From positions 7,193-71,192 of the forward strand of contig JAVBLN010000046.1 of the NCBI GenBank assembly GCA_031553495.1: a stretch of DNA of 64,000 bases, given 5' to 3'. Below the pieces are notes generated by a model that saw only the letters and a program-made list of their open reading frames with translations, searched no databases and was not told the origin of the DNA. The DNA is from Pinibacter sp031553495 (GTDB taxonomy: Bacteria > Bacteroidota > Bacteroidia > Chitinophagales > Chitinophagaceae). Both the position numbers and the translations under genes were made by a program. Positions 1 to 7,814 of this stretch are shown piece by piece. How positions within the stretch are numbered: the first letter of the stretch is position 1; each line of letters starts with the position of its first letter.

Positions 1-1044
1 GTTTTGAGGAAGTGTGAAATTGCTTACAGCACCTCCAATGTATTTCAACCGGATACTTTGTTCCAGTAAATGATTGAAGTAACGCAGGAATTGTTTTTGT
101 TTTTCACGTCCTTGTTTGCTGATTTCTTCAATCCATTTTACCTGCGAAGCCGGACCATTTTTTAATAAGGCATTCAACCACTCACGAAGCAGATCGTTCC
201 AGTCTTCATCCGCATGACGCAATATTTGCAGGGCTTCGCGATAATTACCTTCACTTATGCCGGCGATTTGTTGCGCCTGATCTTTTGAAATTTTCGCTTT
301 TTCTATAAGCGCTTTTTCAATATCAGCAATATCGGGTATTGGAATTTTTACAAGCTGACATCTTGATAAAATAGTTTGCAGAATGAGCGAGTCATTTTCC
401 GCCACCAGTATAAAAAGCGTATTGGCCGGCGGTTCTTCAATAAGTTTGAGTAATTTATTTCCTTCGGTGCCAAGATATTCCGGCATCCACATTACCAGGA
501 TTTTATACTCGCTTTCAAAACTTTTTAAGTTGAGCTTCTTAATTATTTCATTGCATTCGTAAGCCGTAATATTGCCCTGCTTGTTTTCTGCTCCTATAAA
601 TTGCAACCAGTCGTAAACATTTCCGTAAGGATTTTTTTTTAGAAACTCCCTCCATTCGGAAATGTAATCCGTGCTCACCGGTTTATCGCCGGATTTGCGC
701 GGTAATACCGGAAAAGAAAAATGTATATCGGGATGTGTGTATGAATTTGCTTTTAAAAATCCGTCTTGTTTTTGCATCCATGCGTCTATAGATGAATGCG
801 TAAGATGCGTTTCAACTTCTTCTTCAGGAGCATCGCCAAACAGTGATACCGGGGCTTCTTTACTTTTGGGAGCATTTAAACCATTTTTTAAACTGATATA
901 GTTTGCAAATGCCAAAGCCAGCGGCAATGCGCCGCTTCCCTCTTTTCCCAAAAACAATAATGCATGGCTTAGCCGGTTATTGCTTACCATATCAATAAGC
1001 TGTTGCTTAATTTCACGCTGACCTATGATATCGTTGAATTGCAT
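1..1044 (-). CDS. holB: DNA polymerase III delta' subunit (3' end outside window)
   Basis: Clamp-loader subunit of the replicative polymerase; delta' is the non-hydrolysing AAA+ member of the complex. The reading frame starts at ATG 1044 and stays open to base 1, so the C-terminus is missing. The N-terminus reads MQFNDIIGQREIKQQL, followed by NRLSHALLFLGKEGSGALPL, which is a P-loop region lacking the lysine, as is usual for delta'. Further on are LLKLIEEPP and ILSRCQ, the conserved SRC-type segment. The region where most family members carry a four-cysteine zinc module (about residues 50-90) contains no cysteine here; it is a Glu/Ser-rich stretch leading into YTHPDIHFSFP. Family assignment is firm; the missing zinc module is read directly from the sequence. 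Confidence 0.9.
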   Translation of the reverse strand, partial: MQFNDIIGQREIKQQLIDMVSNNRLSHALLFLGKEGSGALPLALAFANYISLKNGLNAPKSKEAPVSLFGDAPEEEVETHLTHSSIDAWMQKQDGFLKANSYTHPDIHFSFPVLPRKSGDKPVSTDYISEWREFLKKNPYGNVYDWLQFIGAENKQGNITAYECNEIIKKLNLKSFESEYKILVMWMPEYLGTEGNKLLKLIEEPPANTLFILVAENDSLILQTILSRCQLVKIPIPDIADIEKALIEKAKISKDQAQQIAGISEGNYREALQILRHADEDWNDLLREWLNALLKNGPASQVKWIEEISKQGREKQKQFLRYFNHLLEQSIRLKYIGGAVSNFTLPQN

Positions 1045-1194
1045 GAGCGCAAGGTAGTTTGAAAATGTGAAAATGTGAAAAATGGGTGTACGTCAAATTG
1101 CAAGAAATATTTTTAGATACCGGCATCAGTTTTTACCAATGTCATTGTTATTTATTTTGGACTTGGTGAATACCACAGTTATTAATTATTAAGT

Positions 1195-1260
1195 CGGCTG
1201 CGGTATTTCATGGCATCATCGTTGTGTCACTCACTTGTGCGGCAGGAATGCTATTGAGCG
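1195..1260 (+). repeat. Intergenic repeat unit 1, F, subtype b
   Basis: Core CGTTGTGTCACTCACTTGT begins at 1220. The left half is the variant with TTTCATGGCATCATCG instead of the TACTATTAAGC form. The right half ends in CTATTGAGCG. Confidence 0.9.
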
Positions 1261-1392
1261 GGTTAACAGTGGATAGCAGGCCGTTGGTAGTAGAGAGATC
1301 AGATGTCGGCAATCGGACATGTCGTTGACAATACCCTCTTGTCTGAATGCGGCTTTCTGACTTGACTTCAAGACACCAACAACCAACAACCT

Positions 1393-1462
1393 GCTCAACA
1401 GCATTACTACCGCACAAGTGAGTGACACAACGATGCTTAATAGTAGCACTATCGCTGGTTCC
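1393..1462 (-). repeat. Intergenic repeat unit 2, R
   Basis: Full copy on the minus strand: core at 1414-1432 and the end ACTATCGCTGGTTCC followed by an A-run. Pairs with unit 1 as an inverted repeat with no gene between. Confidence 0.9.
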
Positions 1463-1550
1463 AAAAAATATTGCACAAAAAATACAATAGCTGAAGTTTA
1501 ATAAACAATGTGGAATTGCAGCATTTTCACATTTTCAAATTAGCACATTT

Positions 1551-2156
1551 TCAAATTCTTTTTCCGCTCACATACTTACTGCCCTTTAAATAAAACCGAT
1601 ACGGCAGCAGAGCGTCTTCTGCAGCATAGTCTACTCCGATGCGTGGTGATGAAATGATATTTTCAGATGAAATTTTGAAACCGTCATCGGCTATGTAAAT
1701 ATTTTCTTCAAAAAGCGAATGCCCTGTGTGATGCGTGGAAATACCCAATACTTTCGACACATTTCCAGGCCCTTTTCCTATAGTATAATCCGGTTTTGTT
1801 TTTTTCATGCGGTGCAGCATTGTATCAATACCTTCAAGGGGTTCAATAGCTCTTATTAGTATGGCATGCGGTATATTTTGTATGTTGGTAACAACGTTAA
1901 ATAAATGGTGAATGCCATAGCAGAGATAAACGTATGCCGTTCCTCCCGCTCCAAACATGATATCGGTGCGCCTGGTGCGCCGGTTGTTATAAGCATGCGA
2001 TGCTTTGTCCACAGTGCCGTTGTACGCTTCCGTTTCCACAATTCTTCCTGAAGTGCGTACGCCATCAAACGCAGTTACCAGTATTTTGCCTACCAGTTCC
2101 CAGGCTATTTTTACGACATCTTCACGCTCATAAAAGGTCTTGCTCAATTTTTGCAT
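1551..2156 (-). CDS. 3-methyladenine DNA glycosylase (MPG/AAG family)
   Basis: Base-excision repair enzyme that removes alkylated purines (3-methyladenine, hypoxanthine) from DNA. The family signature is clear: GRIVETEAYNG (contains the catalytic Glu), DKASHAYNNRRTRRTDIMFG, GTAYVYLCYGIHHLFNVVT, then IGKGPGNVSKVLGI. I start it at ATG 2156 (MQKLSKTFYERED), giving 201 residues, the usual bacterial length; an upstream GTG at 2201 would add 15 residues but gives an atypical N-terminus. It is divergent from the EI24 gene, whose start lies about 60 bp away. The 3' end abuts a TTTTCAAATTC repeat tract. Confidence 0.9.
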   Translation of the reverse strand: MQKLSKTFYEREDVVKIAWELVGKILVTAFDGVRTSGRIVETEAYNGTVDKASHAYNNRRTRRTDIMFGAGGTAYVYLCYGIHHLFNVVTNIQNIPHAILIRAIEPLEGIDTMLHRMKKTKPDYTIGKGPGNVSKVLGISTHHTGHSLFEENIYIADDGFKISSENIISSPRIGVDYAAEDALLPYRFYLKGSKYVSGKRI

Positions 2157-2215
2157 ATATATTTTACGCTGATGTGGCTTCAATGTAATAAATTTATGCA
2201 CTAAAAATATAGGTA

Positions 2216-2977
2216 TTGTTAAAGGAAATTGTAATAGCGATTGAAGCGTATTTTAGGGCTCACCAGTTCATAAGGCATCACAGGCTGTGGAAATGGATAT
2301 TTATTCCCGGCTTTTTATATATGATGTTGTTTATAGCAGGCATGTTTTTTTTCCTGGAGTCTTCTAATGCGGCCGTTAATTACTTAAGCCGGGTAATTGG
2401 CGTGGAGCATTGGTTACAAAAGCAATCAAGCGCCATACTCAGTTTTCTTTTTGTGATGGGACAAATAATGATCCGCTTATTACTATTGTTCTTTTATTTT
2501 TCTTTATTCAAATTTATTTTTCTGATTATTGGCTCGCCGGTTTTTGCATACTTAAGTGAAAAAACCGCTGCCATACTTGAAGGCAGAGATTTTCCATTCA
2601 GTATAAAACAATTATTAAAAGATATAATTCGCGGCATTCGGCTTGCGCTGCGCAATGCACTATGGCAAACAGTGTATGTTGTATCGCTGCTTATACTGGC
2701 TTTCATTCCACTGGCCGGCTGGATCGCACCTTTAATATCCATTTTGGTAGAATGTTATTACTACGGTTTTTCAATGCTCGATTATAGTTGCGAAAGAAAT
2801 AAAATGTCGGCCTCCGCAAGTATAGAATTTATAGGCAAGCACAAAGGTCTTGCTATTGGTAACGGAATAGTGTTTTACGCCATGCATGCCGTACCTTTCT
2901 TAGGCTGGATGTTAGCGCCTGCGTACGCTGTGGTGGCAGCCACATTAAGTTTGTATAATCAGAAAACAGAAATGTAA
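2216..2977 (+). CDS. EI24/CysZ-like integral membrane protein
   Basis: 253-residue membrane protein. It opens MLKEIVIAIEAYFRAHQFI, then carries about four to five hydrophobic segments (around residues 28-48, 75-105, 145-175, 220-245), the pattern of the EI24 domain family that includes the sulfate transporter CysZ. No sulfate gene is nearby, so the substrate is unknown. The start is TTG at 2216, chosen because the N-terminus then matches the family and no ATG precedes the first conserved block. Its stop codon directly abuts the ATG of the next gene, so the two are probably co-transcribed. Confidence 0.7.
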   Translation: MLKEIVIAIEAYFRAHQFIRHHRLWKWIFIPGFLYMMLFIAGMFFFLESSNAAVNYLSRVIGVEHWLQKQSSAILSFLFVMGQIMIRLLLLFFYFSLFKFIFLIIGSPVFAYLSEKTAAILEGRDFPFSIKQLLKDIIRGIRLALRNALWQTVYVVSLLILAFIPLAGWIAPLISILVECYYYGFSMLDYSCERNKMSASASIEFIGKHKGLAIGNGIVFYAMHAVPFLGWMLAPAYAVVAATLSLYNQKTEM

Positions 2978-3685
2978 ATGGCAAGTCTTGCAATAGGTAA
3001 AGTTTATCTTATTCCCACATATCTTGATGAAGAAAATATTGCGGTAATTCCGGCGTATATTTTGGATGCGGTGAAAGAATGCAATGTTTTTTTTGTGGAA
3101 AATGAAAGAACGGCGCGCCGCTATTTGAAAATGCTTTGGAAAGAAATGGTGATTGATAATTATGAATGGTACACTATTCACAAAGCTGAAGAGGAAGTAA
3201 AGGACAGATTCAGAAAATCGCTGCAAAGTGGCGCTACTATTGGTATTATAAGCGAAGCCGGATGCCCCGGCGTGGCAGATCCCGGACAAATACTTGTAAG
3301 CGTGGCACATGAAATGTTCGCGGAAGTAAAACCTCTTACCGGGCCAAGTTCCATTTTACTTGCATTGATGGCAAGCGGTATGAACGGACAGTTGTTTCAG
3401 TTTCATGGATATTTACCAATTGATAACACGCAGAAAATTAAAGCAATTAGGGATATTGAAGCTGATGCTGCTAAAAGGCAATGCACACAAATATTCATTG
3501 AAACGCCCTACAGAAATAATCAGCTTGTAGAAATGATTGTAAAGATCTGCAAACCTTCTATGCGGCTTTGCATTGCTGTAGATATTACCGGCCGCAACGA
3601 AAGCATTCAAACAAAAACGATAAGCGACTGGCAAAAGAACAGGCCGGACTTGCATAAGCGACCTGCGATATTTTTGATTGGTTGA
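2978..3685 (+). CDS. SAM-dependent methyltransferase, tetrapyrrole methylase fold (RsmI-like)
   Basis: 235 residues. It carries the tetrapyrrole/RsmI methylase motifs: GKVYLIPTYL at the N-terminus, FFVENERTARRYLK, ISEAGCPGVADPG (the family glycine-rich signature, about residues 92-105), VKPLTGPSSILLALMASG, FQFHGYLP, and FIETPYRN. RsmI methylates the ribose of C1402 in 16S rRNA. This is the shorter Bacteroidota form, so the rRNA target is inferred from the fold and not certain. The ATG follows the stop of the EI24 gene without a gap. Its 3' side runs into a degenerate F repeat. Confidence 0.8.
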   Translation: MASLAIGKVYLIPTYLDEENIAVIPAYILDAVKECNVFFVENERTARRYLKMLWKEMVIDNYEWYTIHKAEEEVKDRFRKSLQSGATIGIISEAGCPGVADPGQILVSVAHEMFAEVKPLTGPSSILLALMASGMNGQLFQFHGYLPIDNTQKIKAIRDIEADAAKRQCTQIFIETPYRNNQLVEMIVKICKPSMRLCIAVDITGRNESIQTKTISDWQKNRPDLHKRPAIFLIG

Positions 3686-3720
3686 TGGTTGAGGCCTGTT
3701 TTTATTATGAGCCAAGCATT

Positions 3721-3780
3721 TGAATTACTATGAAACAGCCGTTGCGTCGCACTCTTGTACTATAGTAATTCTATTCGGCA
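3721..3780 (+). repeat. Intergenic repeat unit 3, F, degenerate
   Basis: GTTGCGTCGCACTCTTGTAC replaces the usual core, followed by TAGTAATTCTATTCGGCA, which matches the right half. A CAACAAC heptamer tract lies at about 3862-3877. Confidence 0.65.
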
Positions 3781-3877
3781 ATAAGTAACAAGGATCTTAA
3801 TGAAGCCATTATTTAACAGTTCACAAATGCTTTACGAGTAATAGGAAAGTTAGCTTTCTTACACCAACAACCAACAA

Positions 3878-4276
3878 CTACTGTATTCCCCTGTTCACGC
3901 CTTGTTGCACGTCTTCAATTTTCATAATGCTATCTACAATAAACTTACTATTGCCGCGCCAGGGAATAGCACCCAAATATTCTTTATAATGCAGTTCAAA
4001 AAACTTTCCGCTGTTTCCCATTATTTGAGCAGCCACTCTTTCGTTAGCAACAGAGAATTCGAACTCGTTGGATTGCAAACTGCCGGGTGTGGCGGATCTG
4101 AAACCGGTTTGAATAAGCCTACCTTCATACGTTTTAAAAATGTATCCCTTTTTTACAAAAAAGTTTAACTGGCCTGCTTTGGTACCTTCGCCGAATACGT
4201 AATAGTATCGTACAAACACAAAAATGCCCAGTGCCAGTATGAGTACAGTAAACAGAATGGTAACAAACTTTCCCAT
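3878..4276 (-). CDS. Small conserved membrane-anchored protein of unknown function
   Basis: 132 residues. One N-terminal hydrophobic segment (about residues 4-25) is followed by an extracytoplasmic domain with VFGEGTKAGQLNFFVKKGY, FKTYEGRLIQTG, LQSNEFEFSV and FELHYKEYLGAIPWRG. I recognise this pattern from uncharacterised Bacteroidota proteins that are often mislabelled 6-phosphogluconate dehydrogenase; nothing in it resembles that enzyme. It is alone in its interval, enclosed by repeat unit 3 (F) and unit 4 (R). Function unknown. Confidence 0.75.
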   Translation of the reverse strand: MGKFVTILFTVLILALGIFVFVRYYYVFGEGTKAGQLNFFVKKGYIFKTYEGRLIQTGFRSATPGSLQSNEFEFSVANERVAAQIMGNSGKFFELHYKEYLGAIPWRGNSKFIVDSIMKIEDVQQGVNRGIQ

Positions 4277-4688
4277 AAAATTCTATTAATCAATGAAAGA
4301 TACTAGTAAAAAACAAATCTCTGAAAAAAACGTTGAAATCGGCATCGCTTTTTATTACCGACAAAAAGATTGTTTATATTCATTATTCAAAGTTTTCAAA
4401 CAACATCCGGCGTTTAAATGTTCACTAATGACTTAATTGGTAATATGCATAATAGCAACCGTGCGTTATTAAAAATATCCGTGAAGATTCAATTGGTATA
4501 TGGTGTTTAACATTTTTCGGGACCTTCGCATTGCTCAATAGAATTACAACAGTACAAGTGAGTGACACAACGATGCTTAATAGTAGCAATGCTGCCCGGC
4601 ACAAAAAAAATGATACCATTAACAGGTAAGTGTGTGCCGTAAAAAAGAATAACTTCGCAATCTTTTATCTTAATAAAATTCATTTGTT
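4277..4688. other. Gene-free stretch upstream of bshA
   Basis: AT-rich. Apart from repeat unit 4 I see no tandem filler and no convincing RNA structure. The short frame on the minus strand at 4425-4619 is only an open reading of the repeat. Confidence 0.6.
4533..4600 (-). repeat. Intergenic repeat unit 4, R
   Basis: Core at 4554-4572; reads GCTCAATAGAATTACAACAG before it and TGCTTAATAGTAGCAATGC after it, then an A-run. Closes the F...R interval around the gene at 3878-4276. Confidence 0.9.
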
Positions 4689-5807
4689 ATGCGAATTGGA
4701 ATTGTATGCTACCCTACGTTTGGTGGTAGCGGTGTTTTGGCAACAGAATTAGGAAAAGCATTGGCAAACAAAGATCACCAGGTGCATTTTATTACCTATC
4801 AGCAGCCTGTGCGTCTTAATGAATTTAATGCGAACATCTTTTATCACGAGGTGCATGTGCCCACATATCCTTTATTTGACTATCCACCTTATGAAAGCGC
4901 ACTTTCAAGTACAATGGTTGATGTGGCGGTAAATAATAAGCTGGATCTGCTGCATGTGCATTACGCTATACCGCATGCTTCCGCGGCGTACATGGCTAAG
5001 AAAATATTGGAAAAGCAGAACATGAACATACCAGTGGTAACCACTTTGCATGGCACCGATATTACGCTGGTTGGCCGTGATAAAACCTATGCGCCGGTTG
5101 TTACTTTTTCAATTAATGAAAGTGATGCTATTACTGCCGTTTCGCACAACCTGCGCGATGTTACTTTTAAATCTTTCAACATTGAGAAAGAAATTGAAGT
5201 GATTCACAACTTTGTTGATGTAAGCCGCTTTCATAAAAAACCAATTGATGCTTTTAAAAAAGTAATTGCGCCTAATAATGAAAGGATCATTTTGCATGCT
5301 TCCAATTTCAGAAAAGTGAAACGGGTGGATGATGTAGTAAAAGTGTTTGCGGCTATCAGGAAGGAAATTCCGGGAAAATTGCTTTTTGTAGGTGACGGGC
5401 CTGAGAGACCAATGGCTGAAGAGCTTTGCAGAAAAACAGGCTTTTGCGACGATATTCGCTTTGTGGGAAAACAGGAGCAAATGGAGGAAATACTGGCTGT
5501 GTCTGATCTTTTTCTTTTGCCTTCGGAGTATGAAAGTTTTGGGCTTGCAGCACTGGAGGCTATGGCGGCAGGCGTGCCGGTGATTAGTACCAATGCTGGC
5601 GGATTGCCTGAAATACAGGTGCAGGGCAAAACCGGTTATATGAGCAATGTGGGCGATGTGCAGGAAATGAGTAGCTATGCTATTTCCATATTAAAAGATG
5701 ACAGTACGCTGCAAAAATTTAAAAAAGTAGCTTCCTCCCAGGCTGCAAGATTTGATATTCATAATATTGTGCCCAAGTATGAAGAATTGTATAACAGGTT
5801 TTTATAA
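4689..5807 (+). CDS. bshA: N-acetyl-alpha-D-glucosaminyl L-malate synthase
   Basis: First enzyme of bacillithiol synthesis: transfers GlcNAc from UDP-GlcNAc to L-malate. It is a 372-residue GT-B fold glycosyltransferase of family 4. MRIGIVCYPTFGGSGVLATE gives the GGSG donor loop at residues 12-15, HVHYAIPHA and TTLHGTDITLVG are the BshA-type acceptor motifs, and LPSEYESFGLAALEAMAAG (about 276-294) is the E(x7)E nucleotide-sugar motif. The length matches BshA. No bshB or bshC is in the window. A perfect hairpin terminator lies about 80 bp downstream. Confidence 0.93.
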   Translation: MRIGIVCYPTFGGSGVLATELGKALANKDHQVHFITYQQPVRLNEFNANIFYHEVHVPTYPLFDYPPYESALSSTMVDVAVNNKLDLLHVHYAIPHASAAYMAKKILEKQNMNIPVVTTLHGTDITLVGRDKTYAPVVTFSINESDAITAVSHNLRDVTFKSFNIEKEIEVIHNFVDVSRFHKKPIDAFKKVIAPNNERIILHASNFRKVKRVDDVVKVFAAIRKEIPGKLLFVGDGPERPMAEELCRKTGFCDDIRFVGKQEQMEEILAVSDLFLLPSEYESFGLAALEAMAAGVPVISTNAGGLPEIQVQGKTGYMSNVGDVQEMSSYAISILKDDSTLQKFKKVASSQAARFDIHNIVPKYEELYNRFL

Positions 5808-5887
5808 AGAAATATTAAAAGTTTTATTCAGTGCATAAAACTTAATAATTGTGGAAAAATTGACTATCTTCGTATTTGACAAAATAA

Positions 5888-5927
5888 GCAACGCTTTCGC
5901 ATTTGTTGAAAGCGTTGCTATTTTTTT
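5888..5927 (+). terminator. Intrinsic terminator between bshA and greA
   Basis: GCAACGCTTTC (5888-5898) pairs perfectly with GAAAGCGTTGC (5908-5918), an 11-bp stem with a 9-base loop, followed by TATTTTTTT. It ends only 30 bases before the greA start, so it could also act as an attenuator of greA. Confidence 0.85.
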
Positions 5928-5944
5928 CATTCCTGTGTTAAAAT

Positions 5945-5951
5945 AAGGAGG
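5945..5951 (+). promoter_or_regulatory. Canonical Shine-Dalgarno of greA
   Basis: AAGGAGG, six bases before the ATG at 5958. It is the only clear full Shine-Dalgarno found in front of a gene in this window, unusual for Bacteroidota. Confidence 0.8.
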
Positions 5952-5957
5952 AAGTAT

Positions 5958-6431
5958 ATGTCTGAAATAATTTATGTAACAAAAGAAACGTTGGAGCAAA
6001 TGAAGGCCGATTTGCACCGTATGAAAACGGTGGAAAGGCCCGCCGCGTCGAAAGCTATAGCTGAAGCCAGGGAGAAAGGCGATCTGAGAGAAAATGCCGA
6101 ATACGATTCCGCTAAAGAAGCTCAGGGACTTTTGGAAGCAAGAATAAAAAAAATGGAAAGCGATCTTGCCAATGCCAGAATTCTTGATGCAGATGCTATC
6201 GATACCAGCAAAGTTTCGATTCTGACTAAAGTGACCATTACTAATATAAAAACAAAAAAATCATTCACTTACCAAATTGTTTCCGAAAAAGAAGCAGACT
6301 TGAAATCCGGTAAAATTTCCGTTGGTTCGCCCATTGGTCAGGGTTTGCTGGGAAAGAAAAAAGGTGATGTTGCCGAAGTGCAGGCTCCGGCAGGCGTTAT
6401 TAAATTTAAAATTGAAAGTATATCAGCTTAA
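5958..6431 (+). CDS. greA: Transcription elongation factor GreA
   Basis: Binds the secondary channel of RNA polymerase and stimulates cleavage of backtracked RNA. 157 residues, the standard length. The N-terminal coiled coil carries the tip acidic residues in EAREKGDLRENAEYDSAKEAQ (about residues 33-54). The C-terminal FKBP-like domain contains KVTITN, ISVGSPIGQGLLGKKKGDVAEVQAPAG. The gene sits between two strong terminators and so is probably a single-gene unit. Its strong ribosome binding site sets it apart from its neighbours. Confidence 0.97.
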   Translation: MSEIIYVTKETLEQMKADLHRMKTVERPAASKAIAEAREKGDLRENAEYDSAKEAQGLLEARIKKMESDLANARILDADAIDTSKVSILTKVTITNIKTKKSFTYQIVSEKEADLKSGKISVGSPIGQGLLGKKKGDVAEVQAPAGVIKFKIESISA

Positions 6432-6456
6432 AAGGTGGAAAATATTTTTAGAAAAA

Positions 6457-6482
6457 AGCCACAAGAAATTGTGGCTTTTTTT
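6457..6482. terminator. Bidirectional terminator between greA and the DUF72 gene
   Basis: AGCCACAA, loop GAAA, TTGTGGCT, then seven Ts; the left side is A-rich (AAAAAAG), so it can also serve the convergent gene ending at 6497. Confidence 0.9.
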
Positions 6483-6496
6483 ATATGGCGATTTTC

Positions 6497-7402
6497 TTAG
6501 AACAAAATATTTGCCGCGCTCTCAAACTTTGGTTTTATAAGGTTGAGATGGCAGGTGGCATTTAATTTATCTACAAGATAAACGGTAAGTTCAGGAGAAG
6601 TAGCTTCGTCGTGCATGTGCATGAAAAAATACAGTTCCTGCAAACCATTATCCAGCCAGTATTTTATGCGCTTCGTCCACGCGTCGCAGCGTGTATAATC
6701 AGTAGTGTGCAGGCTGTTGCCCACATAACGTATAAAAGTTTTAGGAACGGTTAAGTGCATGTGGCAGCAATCTCTGCGGCCGGCGGTATCTGTAATAACG
6801 ATGCCGATATTCAATTCGCGCAGTTTGCCAAACAATTCTTCTGCATGTTGCGGTAAAAACCAATCGGGGTGGCGAACCTCCAGGAAGAACTGCAAATCCA
6901 CCGGTAGCGAAGCAAGATAAGTATACAATTCTTCTTTTCTGTTGGGAGAAAATTTATCGCTTACCTGGAAAAAGATCGGCCCGAGGTGCGAGCCAAAAGC
7001 CAGCACGCCTTCAAGGAATTTATCGGTTAAAAATTGTTTATCGGTAAGCTTGCCAAAGTGGCTGATGCCCTTGCTTACTTTAGGGCAAAATTTAAAACCC
7101 AGTCCTTTCGCTTTGTCTTTCCATTTCTCAATAGTTGCCGGCCCGTACACCTGGTAATGCGTTGCGTTAAGTTCAATGGAATTGTAGTGCTTCACATAAT
7201 GATCGAGGAATTGCGCATCTTTAGTTCCTTTCGGATAAATTTTTCCAACCCATTCCTTACGCCCCCATTTTGCACAGCCCAGGTACACCCGCGGCTCATC
7301 ATGTTTTTTGCCCGTTAGCACCAGCTTATTATCAGCCGGTTCTTTAGGAAGAGTGAAATCAACAGTATTCAACTCAAGTTCGGGAACGCGTCCAAATTCC
7401 AT
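6497..7402 (-). CDS. DUF72 family protein
   Basis: 301 residues with the TIM-barrel DUF72 signature: VYLGCAKWGRKEWVGKIYP, YNSIELNATHYQVY, FKFCPKVSKGISH, GPIFFQVSDKFSP, FFLEVRHPDWF, IGIVITDTAGRRD, and FIRYVGNSLH. The biochemical role of this widespread family is not established. The gene is convergent with greA, sharing the terminator at 6457-6482, and divergent from recR, with over 400 bp of repeats between. Confidence 0.85.
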   Translation of the reverse strand: MEFGRVPELELNTVDFTLPKEPADNKLVLTGKKHDEPRVYLGCAKWGRKEWVGKIYPKGTKDAQFLDHYVKHYNSIELNATHYQVYGPATIEKWKDKAKGLGFKFCPKVSKGISHFGKLTDKQFLTDKFLEGVLAFGSHLGPIFFQVSDKFSPNRKEELYTYLASLPVDLQFFLEVRHPDWFLPQHAEELFGKLRELNIGIVITDTAGRRDCCHMHLTVPKTFIRYVGNSLHTTDYTRCDAWTKRIKYWLDNGLQELYFFMHMHDEATSPELTVYLVDKLNATCHLNLIKPKFESAANILF

Positions 7403-7510
7403 ATGTGTAGGTTTTACGAATGCGAAAATAGAGAGATTTGAGATTTGAAATTTGAGATTTGAGCTGCTTTAGATTGTTATACGATGATTAGGATTGGGAT
7501 TTTAATTTTT

Positions 7511-7532
7511 GGGGGCTGGCGGTTGTGCTACT
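7511..7532 (+). repeat. Partial repeat unit (left half only), F
   Basis: GGGGGCTGGCGGTTGTGCTACT matches the T-run/GGG/CCGGCGGTAGTGCTACT end of the repeat; the core and right half are absent. Confidence 0.6.
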
Positions 7533-7611
7533 GACAGATTTGAAATTTGAGATTTGAGATGCTTTAGATATTACTCAAAACTCAAAACTCATAACTCATA
7601 ACTTTTTTGGG

Positions 7612-7679
7612 ACCGGCGGTAGTGCTACTATTAAGCATCGTTGTGTCACTCACTTGTGCGATAGGAATGCTATTGGGCG
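7612..7679 (+). repeat. Intergenic repeat unit 6, F
   Basis: Near-consensus copy preceded by a T-run. The core starts at 7639. Opens the F...R interval around recR. Confidence 0.95.
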
Positions 7680-7802
7680 AGCTGGCAGTGGGCAGTAGGC
7701 GGTTGGCAGTAGAGAAGTCAGAGATCAGAAGTCAGTTCAGCATCCGGTCTCTGATGAATTGCTGACCGTGTTATTTTTTCCAAACAGTAAGCATTAAAAA
7801 AT

Positions 7803-7810
7803 TAATTTTG
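7803..7810 (+). promoter_or_regulatory. Candidate -7 box of recR
   Basis: TAATTTTG fits the Bacteroidota TAnnTTTG element and ends four bases before the recR ATG, which would make the transcript leaderless or nearly so. Confidence 0.5.
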
Positions 7811-7814
7811 CACT

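Larger units (their letters stand above)
1045..1550. repeat. Gene-free stretch: F and R repeat units plus short-period filler
   Basis: Between holB and the glycosylase gene. It holds an AAAATGTG octamer tract (about 1062-1081), an F unit, spacer, CAACAAC heptamers (about 1376-1392), an R unit, and a TTTTCAAATT-type tract (about 1521-1556). The F and R units are inverted with respect to each other, so 1195-1462 forms a 268-bp inverted repeat with a filler centre. Short open frames here are made of repeat sequence and are not genes. Confidence 0.85.
7403..7814. repeat. Gene-free stretch: heptamer tracts and repeat units upstream of recR
   Basis: From left to right: TTGAGAT/TTGAAAT heptamers (about 7431-7470), a partial repeat unit, more TTGAGAT heptamers (7533-7560), AACTCAA/AACTCAT heptamers (7567-7607), an F unit, GGCAGTA-type heptamers running into AAGTCAGAGATCAG-type filler (about 7680-7738), then the recR promoter. 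Confidence 0.85.

Noticed and set aside
1208..1476. Overlapping short minus-strand open frames upstream of the glycosylase gene
   Set aside because: They read through two inverted repeat units; similar frames appear at 4425-4619, 16247-16554 and 51888-52130 because the unit happens to lack stops, not because they encode a protein.
7561..7738. Possible CRISPR array (short regularly spaced repeats)
   Set aside because: The period is 7 bases with no unique spacers, and there are no cas genes. The longer units are dispersed and occur in both orientations.
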